A DNA stretch of 7,004 nt from Gammaproteobacteria bacterium (GTDB lineage: Bacteria; Pseudomonadota; Gammaproteobacteria; Thiohalorhabdales; Thiohalorhabdaceae). Under the pieces are notes generated by a model, which was not told where the DNA came from, ran no database searches, and saw only the letters and a program-made list of their open reading frames with translations. Made by a program: the position numbers and the translations under genes. Positions 6,138-7,004 of this stretch are shown piece by piece (position 1 is the first letter of the stretch; the number at the start of each line of letters is the position of its first letter). The DNA lies in contig JAHEOG010000220.1 in assembly GCA_018609925.1 (NCBI GenBank), positions 1 through 7,004 of the forward strand. Direction: 5' to 3'.

Positions 6138-6461
6138 TCACTCTGAGGCTTGCGATGACGCCTTTTCGGAGGAGGCCTTTTCGGAGGCGGAGGAGGAGCT
6201 CTCCCCGGAGGAATCGGAGGAGCTGGAGGAGGAGCCCTCCGAGGCCCCCTGAGCGCTCTCCTTCTTGCGCTCGCTGGGTCCGGCGTAGCCGTCCCGGAAC
6301 CAGCCACCGCCCTTCAGGACGAAGGCCCCGGAGCTGCTTAGCTGCTTGCGCAGGGCCGGCTCGGAGCATTCCGGGCAGATCTCCAGGGGGTTTTCGCTCA
6401 TGCGCTGCTTGACCTCCAGTCGATGGCCGCAGGATGCGCAGGCGTAGTCGTAGGTCGGCAT
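6138..6461 (-). CDS. FmdB-family zinc ribbon protein with serine-rich tail
   Basis: This 107-residue protein opens with MPTYDYAC, the hallmark of the FmdB/CxxC putative regulatory family. Four cysteines, Cys8, Cys11, Cys29 and Cys32, form a single zinc ribbon, followed by the family motif GGGWFRDGYAG at 51-61. Residues 69-107 are low complexity: Ser with Glu, Ala, Gly, Asp and Lys, ending in SEKAS-type repeats. Such disordered tails are common in proteobacterial members. The name comes from a gene in methylotroph formamidase/acetamidase regulation; the biochemical role of most members is unknown. The ATG at 6461 has an excellent ribosome-binding site, GAGGAGG at 6471-6477, nine bases upstream. 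In many Proteobacteria fmdB sits just upstream of aspS; here a cation:proton antiporter follows instead. A candidate promoter lies at 6506-6534. Confidence 0.9.
   Translation of the reverse strand: MPTYDYACASCGHRLEVKQRMSENPLEICPECSEPALRKQLSSSGAFVLKGGGWFRDGYAGPSERKKESAQGASEGSSSSSSDSSGESSSSASEKASSEKASSQASE
6160..6187. repeat. 15-bp tandem repeat in the fmdB tail
   Basis: GCCTTTTCGGAGG occurs at 6160-6172 and again at 6175-6187, an exact copy at a 15-base period. It keeps the reading frame and on the coding strand yields the repeated pentapeptide SEKAS, SEKAS (residues 92-101), with a degenerate third unit SQASE. Such a unit can gain or lose copies by slippage without shifting the frame. Confidence 0.8.
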
Positions 6462-6505
6462 GGGACCTAACCTCCTCGTCCGATTTCCAGGGATGAACCG
6501 CTATC

Positions 6506-6534
6506 CATATAGGGGCAAGCGGGCTCGATTGCAA
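6506..6534 (-). promoter_or_regulatory. candidate sigma70 promoter for fmdB
   Basis: On the minus strand TTGCAA (6534-6529) is followed after 17 bases by TATATG (6511-6506). The -35 box matches TTGACA at four of six positions and the -10 box keeps TATA, one of the few AT-rich spots in this region. Transcription would start near 6499, giving a leader of about 38 bases that contains the strong ribosome-binding site. It lies immediately after the upstream gene, so fmdB and perhaps the antiporter may be a separate transcription unit. Confidence 0.45.
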
Positions 6535-6546
6535 CCCGAGCTCGGG
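6535..6546. repeat. 12-bp perfect palindrome next to the fmdB promoter
   Basis: CCCGAGCTCGGG is its own reverse complement. It lies two bases past the stop of the winged-helix gene and directly abuts the proposed -35 box. With no loop and no T tract it is a poor terminator hairpin. A dimeric regulator site is possible, but there is no independent support. Confidence 0.3.
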
Positions 6547-6548
6547 CT

Positions 6549-7004
6549 TCAGCCGGTGCTTCGGCTACCACGGCGGGGCTTGGGCTTCTTCTCCGGCTCT
6601 TCCTGCTCCAGGAAGGAGGCCAGGGTGGCATTGCCGAGCTGCTCCGTCAGGCCCCGTTCCAACCGTTCCAAGATGGCATCCGCCGCGGGATGGGCCGGGA
6701 TGCTGTGGCCGCCTTCCGGGCCCAGGCCCCGGTTACGGCGAATGGCCTCCAGGGCGCCCTTCACCGGGACGCGGTCCGGGTCGCCCGCGGGCAAGTAGGC
6801 CGGGGGAGGACCCCGCGTGGCGGCAATGAGGCCGGCGGCCTCCAGGTCCACCAGCAGCGCTTCCAGGGGGCGCCTGGGAAGCGCCAGGCGCTTCTCCAGC
6901 TCCCGCCGGCTCCAGGGCCCCTTGCCCCGAAGGAAGGCCTCTCCCACCAAGCAGAGTATCGTCAGACCGGCCCGCTCCCTCTCCGGACCGACAAGCAGGT
7001 CATC
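6549..7004 (-). CDS. C-terminal winged-helix domain, possibly of a YihY/BrkB-family membrane protein (cut by window edge)
   Basis: The frame is open from the right edge to the stop at 6549, giving 151 visible residues; the start is outside. A TTG at 6950 is in frame but is internal, because coding sequence continues before it. The visible part begins with a helix (RERAGLTILCLVGEAF), then a winged-helix pattern: GPWSRRELEKRLALPRRPLEALLVDLEAAGLI followed by a wing with PPPAYLPAGDP. After that comes a helical stretch and a charged tail, EEPEKKPKPRRG. This resembles the cytoplasmic C-terminal domain found after the membrane part of YihY/BrkB (UPF0761) proteins, which have about six transmembrane helices and no settled function. 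An Rrf2-type or other wHTH regulator is the main alternative. No membrane segment is visible, so the family call is tentative. fmdB starts 87 bases downstream. Confidence 0.5.
   Translation of the reverse strand, partial: DDLLVGPERERAGLTILCLVGEAFLRGKGPWSRRELEKRLALPRRPLEALLVDLEAAGLIAATRGPPPAYLPAGDPDRVPVKGALEAIRRNRGLGPEGGHSIPAHPAADAILERLERGLTEQLGNATLASFLEQEEPEKKPKPRRGSRSTG

Noticed and set aside
6529..6546. Palindromic CCCGAGCTCGGG as an intrinsic terminator for the winged-helix gene.
   Set aside because: A loopless palindrome makes a poor hairpin and no T tract follows on the minus strand.
1..7004. Mobile element, CRISPR array, tRNA or toxin-antitoxin pair.
   Set aside because: No transposase or integrase motif, no regularly spaced repeats, no tRNA-like cloverleaf and no paired small genes were found on either strand.

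Overview
The window is GC-rich bacterial chromosome with dense coding and short intergenic gaps (the longest is 148 bases). The gene content (CysZ, a DUF2970 protein, an FmdB-type zinc ribbon, a gammaproteobacterial-looking GltX N-terminus, MetK) points to a Gammaproteobacterium, perhaps one of the GC-rich sulfur-oxidising or halophilic lineages. The class is an inference from protein resemblance; genus and lifestyle are not established by the sequence.

Layout: positions 1-234 (minus) hold the first 78 codons of glutamyl-tRNA synthetase, cut by the window edge. Divergent from it, on the plus strand, are a D-lactate-dehydrogenase-like 2-hydroxyacid dehydrogenase (351-1364) and S-adenosylmethionine synthetase metK (1484-2632). 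From 2661 to the right edge everything is on the minus strand, meeting metK tail to tail with only 28 bases between the stop codons. In transcription order, right to left, these are: the C-terminal part of a winged-helix protein that may be of the YihY/BrkB family (6549-7004, cut by the edge), an FmdB-family zinc ribbon with a serine-rich tail (6138-6461), a CPA-type cation:proton antiporter (4857-6062), a CaCA-family Na+/Ca2+-type exchanger (3683-4708), the sulfate permease cysZ (2938-3654) and a small DUF2970 membrane protein (2661-2870).

How the genes fit together: the minus-strand block has a membrane-transport theme, with monovalent cation/proton exchange, divalent-cation-type exchange and sulfate uptake. 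The exchanger, cysZ and the DUF2970 gene lie 28 and 67 bases apart and are likely co-transcribed. On the plus strand metK uses methionine and ATP to make the methyl donor SAM; a functional link with the upstream dehydrogenase is not shown. Both antiporter genes start with TTG, and in each case an in-frame stop just upstream fixes that start.

I do not see a mobile element, CRISPR array, RNA gene or an undescribed multi-gene system here. The observation most worth checking is that the CaCA exchanger has lost both acidic ion ligands in its second alpha repeat while keeping the one in the first. Smaller leads are an inverted repeat in the divergent control region, two overlapping hairpins ahead of the cation:proton antiporter, and a micro-repeat in the FmdB tail.
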